A stretch of DNA of 64,000 bases from Mesorhizobium tianshanense (GCF_007830515.1 NZ_VLKT01000023.1:51019-115018); one strand, 5' to 3'. Shown: positions 17,291-27,440, counted from the first letter of the stretch. Notes: a model not told the origin generated them from the letters alone. Numbers and translations: made by a program.

Positions 17291-18124
17291 CTACTGGTCG
17301 CCGCCTTTGGTGAGGATGTCACCGGCCAGCGAAATCGCGGTGCGGCGGTCGGCCTCGCCGGCCGCGGCAAATGCCTCTTCCTGCATGCCGCGTATCCATG
17401 GCCGGTCGGCGGGTGAGGCCCGCTCAAGTGCTGCGGTCATCATCGCCAGCCCCCGAACGATCTTACCGCTCTGGAAGAGCAGGTTGCCGAGCGTCGCTTG
17501 CGCACCGGCATGGCCCTTTTCCGCAGCGAGCTGGAACCAGCGTCCGGCCTGCTTGATGCTGGCCTTGACGCCGCCCTTGCCATTCAGGAACATCTGGCCC
17601 ATCTCGAACTGGGCGTTCGGGTTGCGGTAGTTGGCGGCGGCGCGCATGTAATATTCCTGGGCCGCCACTTCGTCCTCTGTGATGGGACTGCCGGGGATGC
17701 CCTTCCTCAGATAGTCGCCGAGCGCCACGAGCGCGTCCGATACATAGCTCTCTTCCGGCGAACCGGGCTCGACGTCCTGGTCGACGATCTCGCTGAAGAA
17801 CTTGAACGCCGCGTAATCGTCGCGCTCCACGCCGTCACCCTCGGCATACATGCGCGCAAGCTTCCAGGTGGCGCCGATCTGGCCGTTTTCGGCTGCGTAT
17901 TTGTAGGCCTCCGCGGCCTGCTCCTTGCGGCCGTTCTTGTAGGCGGAGAAGCCGAACTGGAACACTGCCCACGGGCTGGACTGCGGCTTCACGCCGGTCT
18001 TGTCGTCGAACACCTTGTCGTCGAAGGCCACGGCCTGGCCCGCGGCGCCCAAGGTCGCGCCAAAAGTGGCGATCGCGACCAGTGCCGAAAAGACAGACGA
18101 CCTCAGCAACTCAGATATCCGCAT
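17291..18124 (-). CDS. exoR: ExoR-type periplasmic Sel1-repeat regulator
   Basis: About 277 aa with a signal peptide ending near GQAVA, then Sel1-like repeats (AAEAYKYAAENGQIGATWKLARMYAEGDGV; AQFEMGQMFLNGKGG; GHAGAQATLGNLLFQSGK). Layout and sequence fit ExoR, the periplasmic inhibitor of ExoS-ChvI that controls exopolysaccharide, flagella and symbiosis in rhizobia (family knowledge). The ATG at 18124 lies 14 bp inside the ilvD 3' end; a GTG at 18145 is the alternative. The overlap suggests cotranscription with ilvD. Imperfect 15-bp tandem repeats (17253-17297) cover its stop codon. Confidence 0.85.
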   Translation of the reverse strand: MRISELLRSSVFSALVAIATFGATLGAAGQAVAFDDKVFDDKTGVKPQSSPWAVFQFGFSAYKNGRKEQAAEAYKYAAENGQIGATWKLARMYAEGDGVERDDYAAFKFFSEIVDQDVEPGSPEESYVSDALVALGDYLRKGIPGSPITEDEVAAQEYYMRAAANYRNPNAQFEMGQMFLNGKGGVKASIKQAGRWFQLAAEKGHAGAQATLGNLLFQSGKIVRGLAMMTAALERASPADRPWIRGMQEEAFAAAGEADRRTAISLAGDILTKGGDQ

Positions 18125-19835
18125 AACAGTGTGTTTCTTTCGCACCGCCGGGATGGGTCACCGCGCCATCGCGGGCAGGCCCTACCGTTTGTGCGTATTT
18201 CCAGATCGCGCCCGACTGATAGTCGGTTGAGCGCGCCTTCCATGCCTTTGCCCGCGCCGCCAGTTCGGTGTCGGACAGCGCCACCTCGATCGTGCCGTTC
18301 ACCGCATCGATCGAGATCACATCGCCGTTCTTCAGCAGCCCGATCGGACCGCCCATGGCGGCTTCCGGCCCGACATGGCCGATGCAGAAACCGCGTGTCG
18401 CGCCCGAAAAACGTCCGTCGGTAATGAGAGCCACCTTGCCGCCCATGCCCTGACCGTAGAGAGCCGCTGTCGTCGAAAGCATTTCCCGCATGCCCGGACC
18501 GCCACGCGGACCCTCGTAACGGATGACGAGGACCTCGCCTTCGCTGTAGCTGCGATCCGTAACTGCCTCGAAACACTCCTCTTCCGAATCGAAGCAGCGC
18601 GCCGGACCCGAGAATTTCAGCTCCGACATGCCCGCGACCTTCACGATCGCGCCTTCGGGGGCAAGGTTTCCCTTCAAGCCCACGACGCCACCCGTTTGGG
18701 TGATTGGTCGGTTGGCGGGACGGACCACATCCTGGCTATCATTCCAGGCTACGTGCTCCATATTTTCGGCTAAAGTGCGGCCGGTCACCGTCAGGCAGTC
18801 GCCATGCAGATAGCCATGATCGAGCAACGTCTTCATCAAAAGCGGAATGCCACCGGCCTCGAACATGTCCTTGGCTACATATTTGCCGCCCGGCTTCAGG
18901 TCGGCGATATAGGGCGTCTTCTCGAAGATCCTGGCCACGTCGAAGAGGTCGAACTTTATCCCGGCTTCATGTGCGATCGCGGGCAAATGCAGCGCCGCGT
19001 TGGTCGACCCGCCGGTGGCCGAAACCACGGTCGCCGCATTCTCCAGCGCCTTCAGCGTGACGATGTCGCGCGGGCGGATATTCTTTGCAATCAGCTCCAT
19101 GATCTTTTCGCCCGAGGCGAAATTGAAGCGGTCGCGCATCTCGTAGGGTGCCGGCGCCCCGCAGGAATAGGGCAGCGCCAGGCCGATGGCCTCGGCGACG
19201 GTGGCCATGGTATTGGCGGTGAACTGGGCGCCGCAAGAGCCGGCCGAAGGACAGGCGGCCTGTTCGATTTCAAGAAGTTCGGCGTCATCGATCGTGCCGA
19301 CCGAGTGCTGGCCGACGGCCTCGAACACGTCCTGCACGGTGATCTGCCGGCCCTTGTAGGAACCTGGCAGGATCGAGCCGCCATAGATGAAGATCGACGG
19401 CACGTTGAGCCGCACCATGGCCATCATCATGCCGGGCAGCGACTTGTCGCAACCGGCAAGGCCGACCAGCGCATCGTAGCAATGGCCGCGCATGGTGAGT
19501 TCGACCGAATCGGCAATGACCTCGCGCGACACCAGCGACGATTTCATGCCCTGATGGCCCATGGCGATGCCGTCCGTGACGGTGATGGTGCAGAATTCGC
19601 GCGGCGTGCCGTTAGCCGCGGCGACACCTTTCTTGACCACCTGCGCCTGGCGCATGAGCGAGATGTTGCAGGGAGCCGCCTCGTTCCAGCAGCTTGCGAC
19701 ACCGACTAGCGGTTGCGCGATCTCGGCCGCCGACAGTCCCATCGCATAGAGATAGGAGCGGTGCGGCGCGCGCGCCGGGCCGACGGTCACATAGCGGCTG
19801 GGCAGCTTGGCCTTGGAGATGACTCTGGCGTTCAT
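18111..19835 (-). CDS. ilvD: Dihydroxy-acid dehydratase
   Basis: A 574-aa Fe-S enzyme of branched-chain amino-acid synthesis. The cluster-binding and signature motifs are ASCWNEAAPCN, GLAGCDKSLPGMMMAMVRLN and CPSAGSCGAQFTANTM, with the C-terminal GRFSGATRGFCIGHVGPEA motif. The ATG at 19835 is the consensus start; the frame continues upstream but looks non-coding. Its 3' end overlaps the exoR start. Confidence 0.92.
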   Translation of the reverse strand: MNARVISKAKLPSRYVTVGPARAPHRSYLYAMGLSAAEIAQPLVGVASCWNEAAPCNISLMRQAQVVKKGVAAANGTPREFCTITVTDGIAMGHQGMKSSLVSREVIADSVELTMRGHCYDALVGLAGCDKSLPGMMMAMVRLNVPSIFIYGGSILPGSYKGRQITVQDVFEAVGQHSVGTIDDAELLEIEQAACPSAGSCGAQFTANTMATVAEAIGLALPYSCGAPAPYEMRDRFNFASGEKIMELIAKNIRPRDIVTLKALENAATVVSATGGSTNAALHLPAIAHEAGIKFDLFDVARIFEKTPYIADLKPGGKYVAKDMFEAGGIPLLMKTLLDHGYLHGDCLTVTGRTLAENMEHVAWNDSQDVVRPANRPITQTGGVVGLKGNLAPEGAIVKVAGMSELKFSGPARCFDSEEECFEAVTDRSYSEGEVLVIRYEGPRGGPGMREMLSTTAALYGQGMGGKVALITDGRFSGATRGFCIGHVGPEAAMGGPIGLLKNGDVISIDAVNGTIEVALSDTELAARAKAWKARSTDYQSGAIWKYAQTVGPARDGAVTHPGGAKETHCYADI

Positions 19836-20061
19836 ACTCGTCCTCGCCGCGGGCGGTGCGGCCTGCCCCATTGCCGAGCCTTTTGGCACGTGTCCTGAGA
19901 CAAATTCGAGGTGCGCCGGGTTTATGGCGGGAAATAGGCAATGTCCCTTGCTGCCTTCGCAGCGCGAGCGTTGCTCAGAAACTGTTGCCAAAACGTCACG
20001 ATCGCAGGAGGCGGAGGGGTGGTGTATTTGCAACGCCAGAAGGGTCGGGAAGCCCTCAAGC

Positions 20062-20091
20062 AAAAGGCCGGGCAAATACCCGGCCTTTTTT
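20062..20091 (-). terminator. Terminator after the FadL-like gene
   Basis: GGCCGGG and CCCGGCC form a strong stem with an AAATA loop, flanked by A4 and T6 runs, so it can act in both directions. It lies just beyond the stop of the leftward FadL-like gene. Confidence 0.85.
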
Positions 20092-20108
20092 CTATTGAAA
20101 TCTTACAC

Positions 20109-21317
20109 TTAGAACTTGATCTTGACCGAGGCTGAGCCAGCAAGGAGCAGATCGTCGCCGTATGTGTAGGTAATGGCATTTGCCGTGTCGCCAACACCGG
20201 TGAAGGTCGATGACCCACTGGTCAGAACACCGATCGAGCCGCCAAGTCTGACCTCGATCTTGTCGTTTGGTGAATAGGAGATGCCGCTGGCCACGGACCA
20301 GGTGTCCGACTGATAGCCGGAGGTCGTCGAGGTTCCACGATCCCAGGTCAGCGAAACCGCGCCCGACAATTGGTCGGTGAACTTGTGAGCTATGCCGCCC
20401 GACACCGTCCAGCCGTCGCGATAAAGCAGGTCGAAAGAAACGTTCGACGGTGTACCGAAAACCGGGTTAATCACACCATTAATCGGAACAATGCCAAGCT
20501 TGCTCCATTCCTGCCAGCGAATCGAGCCAAAGGCCAACCAGCCAGGAGCTATACCGCTCTGCAGCTTGAATTCCACGGCCTGGGGAATCTCGGCGGATGC
20601 GGTCACCGGGAACACTCCGGTAACATTTCCTAGCGGCCCACCTGCAAATCCGGTCGTGTCGACGGTTCCCGACAGTTCGTCATATTTGTAGCTCGACGAG
20701 TACATCAAGCTTGCGCGCAAGGCGATTTCGGGAATTTCATAAGCGGCGCCCACGCGCCAACCCCATGCCTCATCGGAAAGCTTGAATTTTCCGAGGCCGG
20801 TATTGCCGAAGGCCAGCAATGTCTGGCGGGACAGAAACGCATCGACCTCCTGGTAGGAGAGGCCGCCGATGAACCGGATCGCGCCCTTGCCGACATTTAT
20901 CTTGTAGGAGCAGGTAAGGCCGAAATCATTTGTTTTGACATAGTATTTGACCGCCGTTGGCGAATAGGCGTTGTTCATTCCGAAGTCTGCCTCCGCACCA
21001 TACGGTTTCGTATAAGACGCAAGGCAATCCACTGGTTCAAAGATGTTGGCCTTGAAGCCGATGCGCGGCACCACGTAGTCGCCACCAACGTCAATTTCCG
21101 ACGTCGACATTCCCGAGCCATCCAGGCGCTGCACATTCTTCAGTGTGCGCTGCGGCGAAACATAGGTGACGCCGGCATCGAACGAATATGGCGCGGCATC
21201 AAACAACTGGTCGATGTTGACACCGCCCCGGTCGAAGCCGCCCGCGTTCGCAACACCGAAAATCGATAGCGAAAAGCACCCTGCCCCCAGTAGCGCTTTC
21301 AGACGCAAATTACTCAT
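20109..21317 (-). CDS. FadL-family outer-membrane transport protein
   Basis: A 402-aa outer-membrane beta-barrel with a signal peptide (cut near VANA-GG) and an Asn/Ala/Phe-rich FadL-like start (GGFDRGGVNIDQLFDAAPYSFDAGVTYVSP). Alternating aromatic strands follow, and the C-terminus ends KIKF, a typical barrel-assembly signal. FadL proteins import long-chain fatty acids or other hydrophobic compounds. The ATG at 21317 follows a strong GGGAGGGA site. Confidence 0.88.
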   Translation of the reverse strand: MSNLRLKALLGAGCFSLSIFGVANAGGFDRGGVNIDQLFDAAPYSFDAGVTYVSPQRTLKNVQRLDGSGMSTSEIDVGGDYVVPRIGFKANIFEPVDCLASYTKPYGAEADFGMNNAYSPTAVKYYVKTNDFGLTCSYKINVGKGAIRFIGGLSYQEVDAFLSRQTLLAFGNTGLGKFKLSDEAWGWRVGAAYEIPEIALRASLMYSSSYKYDELSGTVDTTGFAGGPLGNVTGVFPVTASAEIPQAVEFKLQSGIAPGWLAFGSIRWQEWSKLGIVPINGVINPVFGTPSNVSFDLLYRDGWTVSGGIAHKFTDQLSGAVSLTWDRGTSTTSGYQSDTWSVASGISYSPNDKIEVRLGGSIGVLTSGSSTFTGVGDTANAITYTYGDDLLLAGSASVKIKF

Positions 21318-21745
21318 GAATGTCCCTCCCGAATACGAGTGGGCCAAGCTAGAACCAATTCAGGTTAACGTCGCAACAACGAATTCTCGATGCGTACACG
21401 TACGCCTTCGCGGATCGTATTCTGGACAAAGTGACAGCTTTCGCGGCAAGGCCAAAAAACGGCCCATTGGGGTGCAAATCGACGAGAAAATTCCGAAAAC
21501 TGGCATGGAATGACGCAAAAACGGCCCGTTTTGCGAAGACCGAGCCCCATTGTTACATTATGGCAACAATAGGGCCAAAACATTCCGTTTACGTCAAGAT
21601 TTACGCTGCGGAATGCCTATTTTCGTGGCAGGAAGCCCGTCCGAAAAGCAGATTCGAGACTGGCGAATCCGACGAATCCAGAGCACCGGACTCGGGAAGC
21701 AGAATCCGGCTTTGGGACAATCCGATCCTCAAATAAAAAGATAGC
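21318..21745. other. 428-bp non-coding gap upstream of the FadL-like gene
   Basis: No convincing gene. It contains a hairpin CGCAAAAACGG/CCCGTTTTGCG (21513-21534) and an ATTGTT..AACAAT dyad near 21548-21570. It is the upstream region of the leftward FadL-like gene, so these are candidate operators. AT content is higher than in the flanks. Confidence 0.5.
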
Positions 21746-24529
21746 TCAACCGGCTTCGCGCACCCGCGTCAACGCCATCGAAAGCTTCTCCTGCGCCTCA
21801 CGATACTCGCCGAGTTTTTCGCGCTCGGCTTCCACGACGTCCTCCGGCGCGTTTGCGACGAATTTCTCGTTGGACAGCTTCTTGTGCAGCCGGGCGATCT
21901 CCTCGGTCACCTTGACCAGTTCCTTCTGCAGTCGCGCCGCCTCCGCGGTGAGGTCGATCAAACTGCCAAGCGGCAAGCAGATGGTCGCCTCGTTGAGCAC
22001 GATCTGGGCGGAGCCCTTGGGTGCTGCTTCGCCGAGTGAAATATCGCCGACCCGCGCCAGCCGCTTGATCGCCGAATCCTGGCGATCGAGCCTGTCGCGC
22101 GTCGCTTCGTTGGCGCCGATCACCACCAGCGGAGCGATCGCCGCCGGCGGCACGTTCATCTCCGAGCGCACGGAGCGGATACCGGAAACAAGATCGATCA
22201 GCCAGTTGATGTCGGCGGCCGCGGCCTCATCCTCGAAGTCGGGCGACGGCCATGCGGCATGGCAAAGCAGCGACGGCCGTTCCTTGCCCTCGCCGGCCGT
22301 CTGCGCCCACAGTTCTTCGGTCATGAACGGCATCATCGGATGCAGCAGCTTGTAGATCTCGTCGAGCACGAAGGCGACGCAAGCTCGGCTTTCGGCCTTG
22401 GCGGCCTCGTCCGGACCTGTGAACACAGGCTTCAACAATTCCAGGTACCAGTCGCAGAACAGGTTCCAGACGAAGCGGTAGGCCGCACCAGCCGCCTCGT
22501 TGAAGCGGTATGAGGTGATGCCATCGGTGATTTCACCCGCGGTGCGCGTCAGTTCGGTCAGGATCCAGCGGTTGACCGCCAGCTTGGCGTCGTTCAGCCA
22601 GAAATCGTCGTTTCTCGCGACGTCGTTCATCTCGGCAAAACGCGTCGCGTTCCACAGTTTGGTGCCGAAATTGCGGTAGCCGGCGATGCGCGCCGGATCG
22701 AGCTTCACGTCGCGCCCTTGCGCCGCCATCACCGCCAACGTGAAGCGCAGCGCGTCGGCGCCGTACTCATCGATGAGATCGAGCGGGTCGATGACGTTGC
22801 CTTTCGACTTCGACATCTTCTGCCCGTTCTTGTCGCGCACCAGCGCATGCATATACACGGTATGGAACGGCTCCTCCTCCATGAAATGCAAGCCCATCAT
22901 CATCATGCGGGCGACCCAGAAGAAGATCAGGTCGAAGCCGGTGACCAGCACGTCGGTCTGGTAGTAGGTCTTCAGCTCCGGCGTCTGGTCCGGCCAGCCA
23001 AGCGTCGAGAACGGCCACAGCGCTGACGAGAACCATGTGTCGAGCACATCCTCGTCGCGAGTCAGGATATCGCCCGGCTTGAAGTTCTCGAGCTTGTCCT
23101 CGACCCAGGCCTTCCACGGCCCCTCCAGCGCCAGATAGTATTCGATCGCGGCAGCGAGCGCTTCCTCCTCGGTCTTCTCGACGAAGACACGCCCGTCCGG
23201 CCCGTACCAGGCGGGGATCTGGTGTCCCCACCAGAGTTGGCGCGAGATGCACCAGGGTTCGATGTTCTCCATCCACTGGAAGTAAGTCTTCTCCCAGCTG
23301 CCGGGTATGATCTTGGTGCGGCCTTCGCGTACGGACGCGATCGCCGGCTTGGCGAGTTCGGCCGCGTTGACATACCACTGGTCGGTCAGGAGCGGCTCGA
23401 TCGGCACGCCGCCGCGATCGCCATGCGGCACGGTGTGGCGATGCGGCTCGACCTTTTCGAGGAAACCGCCCGCCTCCATCAGTTCGACGATCTTCTTGCG
23501 CGCGACGAAACGATCGAGGCCGTCGAGCGCATCCCAGACGGCCTGGCGCTCGGCCGTCACCTCCAACCCGGCGAGGAAGTCGTCATTGTCCGTGAGGGTC
23601 ACCGCCGCCTCGACGGTGAGGATATTGATCGCCGGCAGCTTGTGGCGCTTGCCGACCTCGAAGTCGTTGAAATCATGCGCCGGCGTGATCTTGACCGCGC
23701 CGCTGCCCTTTTCCGGATCGGAATATTCGTCCGCCACCACCGGGATCTTGCGGCCAACGATCGGCAGGACGATGTTTTTGCCAACCAGATGCCGAAAACG
23801 CTCGTCGTCGGGATGCACCGCCACCGCCGTATCGCCCAGCATCGTCTCGGGACGCGTCGTCGCCACGGTGATGAAGGTCTTCGGATTTTCCGGATCGAAG
23901 GCTTCGCCCTCGACTGGATAGCGGAAATGCCAGAGATTGCCGTTGACCTCCTGCTGTTCGACCTCGAGGTCGGAGATGGCCGTGAGCAGCTTCGGGTCCC
24001 AGTTCACAAGGCGCTTGTCCTTGTAGATCAGCCCTTCCTTGTAGAGCGTGACGAACACTTCGAGCACCGCCCTGGACAGGCCTTCGTCCATGGTGAAACG
24101 CTCCCGGCTCCAGTCGGCCGAGGCACCCAGCCGCTTCAACTGGTTGAGGATCGCGCCGCCGGATTCGGCCTTCCACTCCCAGACCTTCTCGATGAACTCA
24201 CCGCGCGTCAGGTCGCGGCGGTGGATCTGCTTCTCCATAAGCTGGCGCTCCACCACCATCTGCGTGGCGATGCCGGCATGATCCATTCCAGGCTGCCACA
24301 GCACGTTCTTGCCGCGCATGCGCTCGAAGCGCACCAGAATGTCCTGCAGCGTGTTGTTGAGCGCATGGCCCATATGCAGCGAGCCGGTGACGTTCGGCGG
24401 CGGGATGACGATGGTGAAGGCTTCGGCGCCCTCGTCGGCGCCCGCGCCGGCACGAAACGCGTCGGCCTCCTCCCAGATTTTGGCGATCTTCGGCTCGACG
24501 ATTTTGGCGTCGTAGGTTTTTTCGAGCAT
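21746..24529 (-). CDS. valS: Valyl-tRNA synthetase
   Basis: A 927-aa class I synthetase. HIGH signature as HMGH (residues 52-55, PPPNVTGSLHMGHALNN), the editing domain with TTRPETMLGDTAV, the KMSKS loop GQKMSKSKGNVIDP, and a C-terminal coiled coil. It follows popZ in the leftward tolC-popZ-valS arrangement common in Rhizobiales. Confidence 0.98.
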   Translation of the reverse strand: MLEKTYDAKIVEPKIAKIWEEADAFRAGAGADEGAEAFTIVIPPPNVTGSLHMGHALNNTLQDILVRFERMRGKNVLWQPGMDHAGIATQMVVERQLMEKQIHRRDLTRGEFIEKVWEWKAESGGAILNQLKRLGASADWSRERFTMDEGLSRAVLEVFVTLYKEGLIYKDKRLVNWDPKLLTAISDLEVEQQEVNGNLWHFRYPVEGEAFDPENPKTFITVATTRPETMLGDTAVAVHPDDERFRHLVGKNIVLPIVGRKIPVVADEYSDPEKGSGAVKITPAHDFNDFEVGKRHKLPAINILTVEAAVTLTDNDDFLAGLEVTAERQAVWDALDGLDRFVARKKIVELMEAGGFLEKVEPHRHTVPHGDRGGVPIEPLLTDQWYVNAAELAKPAIASVREGRTKIIPGSWEKTYFQWMENIEPWCISRQLWWGHQIPAWYGPDGRVFVEKTEEEALAAAIEYYLALEGPWKAWVEDKLENFKPGDILTRDEDVLDTWFSSALWPFSTLGWPDQTPELKTYYQTDVLVTGFDLIFFWVARMMMMGLHFMEEEPFHTVYMHALVRDKNGQKMSKSKGNVIDPLDLIDEYGADALRFTLAVMAAQGRDVKLDPARIAGYRNFGTKLWNATRFAEMNDVARNDDFWLNDAKLAVNRWILTELTRTAGEITDGITSYRFNEAAGAAYRFVWNLFCDWYLELLKPVFTGPDEAAKAESRACVAFVLDEIYKLLHPMMPFMTEELWAQTAGEGKERPSLLCHAAWPSPDFEDEAAAADINWLIDLVSGIRSVRSEMNVPPAAIAPLVVIGANEATRDRLDRQDSAIKRLARVGDISLGEAAPKGSAQIVLNEATICLPLGSLIDLTAEAARLQKELVKVTEEIARLHKKLSNEKFVANAPEDVVEAEREKLGEYREAQEKLSMALTRVREAG

Positions 24530-24746
24530 GAAAAGAGGTCCGAGCTGTCGGGATGTGTTGGGTTCGGTGTAAATCGGAAGGCAGTTGGCAAGTCAACCGC
24601 AAGCGAGCGGCGGACGGCAATGGCCTATAGATAGCGCCTGGGCGGCTCGGTGCAACTCGCCAGATCCGACTGTCGCAGGACAATCGCTTCAGGTTTTGCG
24701 CTGCCCCTCATTGCCCTGCCCGGCTCTCCCCAGTCCAGATTCAACA

Positions 24747-24770
24747 AAACGCCGCCCCAAGGCGGCGTTT
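24747..24770 (-). terminator. Terminator between popZ and valS
   Basis: AAACGCCGCC and GGCGGCGTTT make a perfect 10-bp stem around CCAA. The leftward transcript continues into TTTTGTTG. It would end the popZ transcript. Confidence 0.8.
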
Positions 24771-24792
24771 GGTTCTCGACTGGTCCCTGAAA

Positions 24793-25689
24793 TTACTGCG
24801 CGCCGCGCGCCACGCGTTCGATTTCCTCGCGCACCAGCCGCTCGACCAGTGTCGGCAGATTGTTGTCCAGCCAGTCCTGCAGCATGGGCCTGAGCATCTC
24901 CTCGGCCATCTCGTCGAAGGTTTTCTTGCTGCGGCTGGCGAACGCATCGGAAAGCTCGCCGAAGGCTGCGGCAACCTGCCGGCCCGTATACTCGGAAAGG
25001 ATCGCCGGACGAGCGGGCTGCGCCTCGCTTGCCGCCGGGCGCGCCAACTCGTTTGGCGGCGGGGCCGGCTCGAAAGCAGGTTCGGCCGCGTCCTCGAAAA
25101 CCTCGGCCTTCGGTTCGGTGTCCGGCGTCTGCCGCGCCTCGACCCCGTCCGGGGCCTTGTCCGGCTTGGTCACGGTCATCGCCTTGCCGACTGCGGCGAT
25201 CTCACGCCGCCAATCGGCAACGATGCTATCGGTCGTCTCCGCTGCCCTTGCCGTCGCAGGCGCATCCGGCTTGACGGCCGGAGCCGGCTCGGCAGCGGCT
25301 TTGTCATCCGCAAGCGTCACCGGCGCTTCGGCCGGAGTCGGGTTGGAACGCACCGGCGGCTCCGTGCGCGCAATCACAGGCTCGACAGCCGATGGTTGCG
25401 CCTCCGCCTGCGTAGCCGGCTCTCTGGTGACTGGTCCGGCACGCAGTTCACGAAAGGCATCCACCTCCGGCGGCGCCCCGCCTGCCTCCAGTGGCCCGCC
25501 TGCCGCCGGTGGCGCCCCGCCTGCCGCCGGTGCCGGCACCACCGCCGGCGTCGGCTCCAGATCCTGGCGCAGGTCTTCCGCTTCGTCCGGATGCTTGCGG
25601 CCGGTATCACCGTCCTCGATGATCCTCCTGATGGAAGCCAGTATCTCTTCCATGGAAGGTTCGCGCTGCACGCTGCTTGCCGTAGCCAT
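24793..25689 (-). CDS. popZ: PopZ-family polar organising protein (DUF2497)
   Basis: About 298 aa. An N-terminal helix (PSMEEILASIRRIIEDGD) and a C-terminal oligomerisation segment (EMLRPMLQDWLDNNLPTLVE followed by VREEIERVA) flank a long disordered Pro/Ala/Glu-rich region. This is the PopZ layout: a cell-pole scaffold that anchors the chromosome origin and pole-specific factors. The ATG at 25689 follows GGCGG; a GTG two codons earlier is possible. The neighbours tolC and valS are conserved. Confidence 0.85.
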   Translation of the reverse strand: MATASSVQREPSMEEILASIRRIIEDGDTGRKHPDEAEDLRQDLEPTPAVVPAPAAGGAPPAAGGPLEAGGAPPEVDAFRELRAGPVTREPATQAEAQPSAVEPVIARTEPPVRSNPTPAEAPVTLADDKAAAEPAPAVKPDAPATARAAETTDSIVADWRREIAAVGKAMTVTKPDKAPDGVEARQTPDTEPKAEVFEDAAEPAFEPAPPPNELARPAASEAQPARPAILSEYTGRQVAAAFGELSDAFASRSKKTFDEMAEEMLRPMLQDWLDNNLPTLVERLVREEIERVARGAQ

Positions 25690-25873
25690 CGTCACATCCG
25701 CCGCCCTTGTGACTCGTTGCAGATTTCCTGTCCGGCAAAAACCGGATTCGAATCATGGCGACAGCGTAACCGACGGATCGCCCTACGAGAATCCCCAATC
25801 TGAGAGCAGATTGGATTTCAACAGATTAGGGTATTTTGACATTCAGCCGGCCTGGCTTGAATCCATACACTGA

Positions 25874-25904
25874 AACGCCGCGCGTCCTCTGGGACACGCG
25901 GCGC
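25874..25904 (-). terminator. Terminator after tolC
   Basis: CGCCGCGCGTCC and GGACACGCGGCG form a 12-bp stem with one wobble and a TCTG loop. Located 45 bp beyond the tolC stop on the leftward transcript; the U-tract is weak. Confidence 0.65.
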
Positions 25905-25948
25905 TCTAACATTTTGAATCTTGGCGGAACTTGAAACTGCTGACGCGA

Positions 25949-27355
25949 TCAGCGGCCATCCGGCGTACGCAGGCCGATCCACTTGTCCTTGACCGCATTG
26001 TAATGCTCTTCGGGTCTGTATTTCGTCACCTGAAGGGCGAGACGGTCGACCGAAAGATGTCCGATAGCCGAGAGGATGGCATAGCTCGCCACCACCAAAT
26101 CACGTTCAGAACTGGCCTGGTTGATCTTGGCGGTGATGAGGGTGGCCTGGGCATTGAGGACGTCGAGCGTGGTGCGCTGGCCGACATTGCGCTCCTCGAT
26201 GACGCCGCTCAACGCAAGCTGCGCCGCGGCGATCACCTGCCGGTTGGCCACCACGGTTTGCTGGGCGGCAGTGTACTGAGTCCACGCCGAGGTCACGGCT
26301 TGCCGCACGGTGTCGCGGCTGACATCGACCTCGATCCGCGCCTGGCCGAGCGATTCCTTATTCTGGCGCACCGTCGCCGAGTTCCGCCCGCCGGAATAGA
26401 TCGGCACGGTCAACGTGGCACCGATGCTGGCCGAATTGGTTGTGCCATCCGACTCCCCGAATACACCTGGCACGGTGTTGCGATAGGCGCTCGAAACGCC
26501 GGCGGAAGCCGAGAGCTGCGGCAGCAGCGCGCCTTCGGCCGATTTCACCGAAAACGCCGCCGCGTCGACCAGATGCTGGGTGGCGAGGATGGCGGGGTGC
26601 TCGCTGGATGCAATCGCGACCGCCGCATCGAGGTTCCGCGGCAACAGCTTCGACAGCGGCGAAGCGGCCCTGAGCTTGCCCGGCTCGTCGCCGACGATCT
26701 GGCGATAGGTCGCAGCGCTCGCCAGCGCCTGCGCGCGGGCGGCGGCGAGTTCCGCCACGGCGGAGGAGCGCTCGGCATCGGCTTGCGCCACGTCGGTGCG
26801 AGTGCCTTCGCCGACCTCGAAGCGCGAACGAGCCGCGCGCGCCTGCTCGGTCAGGAACTGCAGATTCTGTTCGGTTAGCACCGCCACTTGCCGATCGCGA
26901 ATCACGTCCATGTAGGCGCTTGCCGCATTGAACAAAATGTTCTCTTCGGTGTTGCGCAGGCTCTCGACCGAGGCGCGGACCCGCGATTCGGCGGCGGCGA
27001 CATTGTTCTTGGTCTGAAAGCCGTCGAACAGGGTCTGGTCGATCTGGACGCCGAAGTTGCCGGTGGTTAACGCGAAGCTTCGATTCAGCCCGGGGACATT
27101 GCTACGGGCATCGAAATGGCTGCTGGAGTAGTCGATGTCAGCGGAACCGGTGATGGTCGGGCGCCAGCCCGACTTGGCGATGGCGACGCCCTCGTCGGTG
27201 ACGCGGACGCCGGCGCGGGCCGAATTGAGCGAGGAATTGTTCTGGTAGGCCTTCGAAAGTGCGCCAAGGATGGTTTCCGCCGAGGCGGCCAGCGGAGAAA
27301 GCGCGGTCGCCGAAACGAGGACGGCGGAAAAAAGACTCTTGCGTAAAGACGGCAC
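25949..27355 (-). CDS. tolC: TolC-family outer-membrane efflux/secretion channel
   Basis: A 468-aa protein with a signal peptide (cut near AASA-E) and two TolC-type repeats of long helices. Typical stretches are IDQTLFDGFQTKNNVAAAES and LQFLTEQARAARSRFEVGEG followed by TRTDVAQADA. In rhizobia such channels serve type I secretion and multidrug efflux. The start is GTG at 27355, preceded by GAGGGAA. It follows the PCMT-like gene, the usual order. Confidence 0.92.
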   Translation of the reverse strand: MPSLRKSLFSAVLVSATALSPLAASAETILGALSKAYQNNSSLNSARAGVRVTDEGVAIAKSGWRPTITGSADIDYSSSHFDARSNVPGLNRSFALTTGNFGVQIDQTLFDGFQTKNNVAAAESRVRASVESLRNTEENILFNAASAYMDVIRDRQVAVLTEQNLQFLTEQARAARSRFEVGEGTRTDVAQADAERSSAVAELAAARAQALASAATYRQIVGDEPGKLRAASPLSKLLPRNLDAAVAIASSEHPAILATQHLVDAAAFSVKSAEGALLPQLSASAGVSSAYRNTVPGVFGESDGTTNSASIGATLTVPIYSGGRNSATVRQNKESLGQARIEVDVSRDTVRQAVTSAWTQYTAAQQTVVANRQVIAAAQLALSGVIEERNVGQRTTLDVLNAQATLITAKINQASSERDLVVASYAILSAIGHLSVDRLALQVTKYRPEEHYNAVKDKWIGLRTPDGR

Positions 27356-27380
27356 GTTATTCCCTCATTCGTTTTGCATG

Positions 27381-27440
27381 GGAACCACACCGCGACGGCT
27401 TCTCCCACTCGAGCAGCCGGCGCGGTGTGTTTCAGGTTCC
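27381..27440. other. Long stem-loop between the PCMT-like gene and tolC
   Basis: GGAACC plus CACACCGCG (27381-27394) pair with CGCGGTGTG (27421-27429) and GGTTCC (27435-27440), with a small asymmetric bulge. On the leftward transcript it lies between the two genes. It could be a processing or attenuation structure in the tolC leader. Confidence 0.55.

Noticed and set aside
22767..24683. Large ORFs on both strands overlapping valS
   Set aside because: Arg/Gly/Ala-rich shadow translations; valS is unambiguous.
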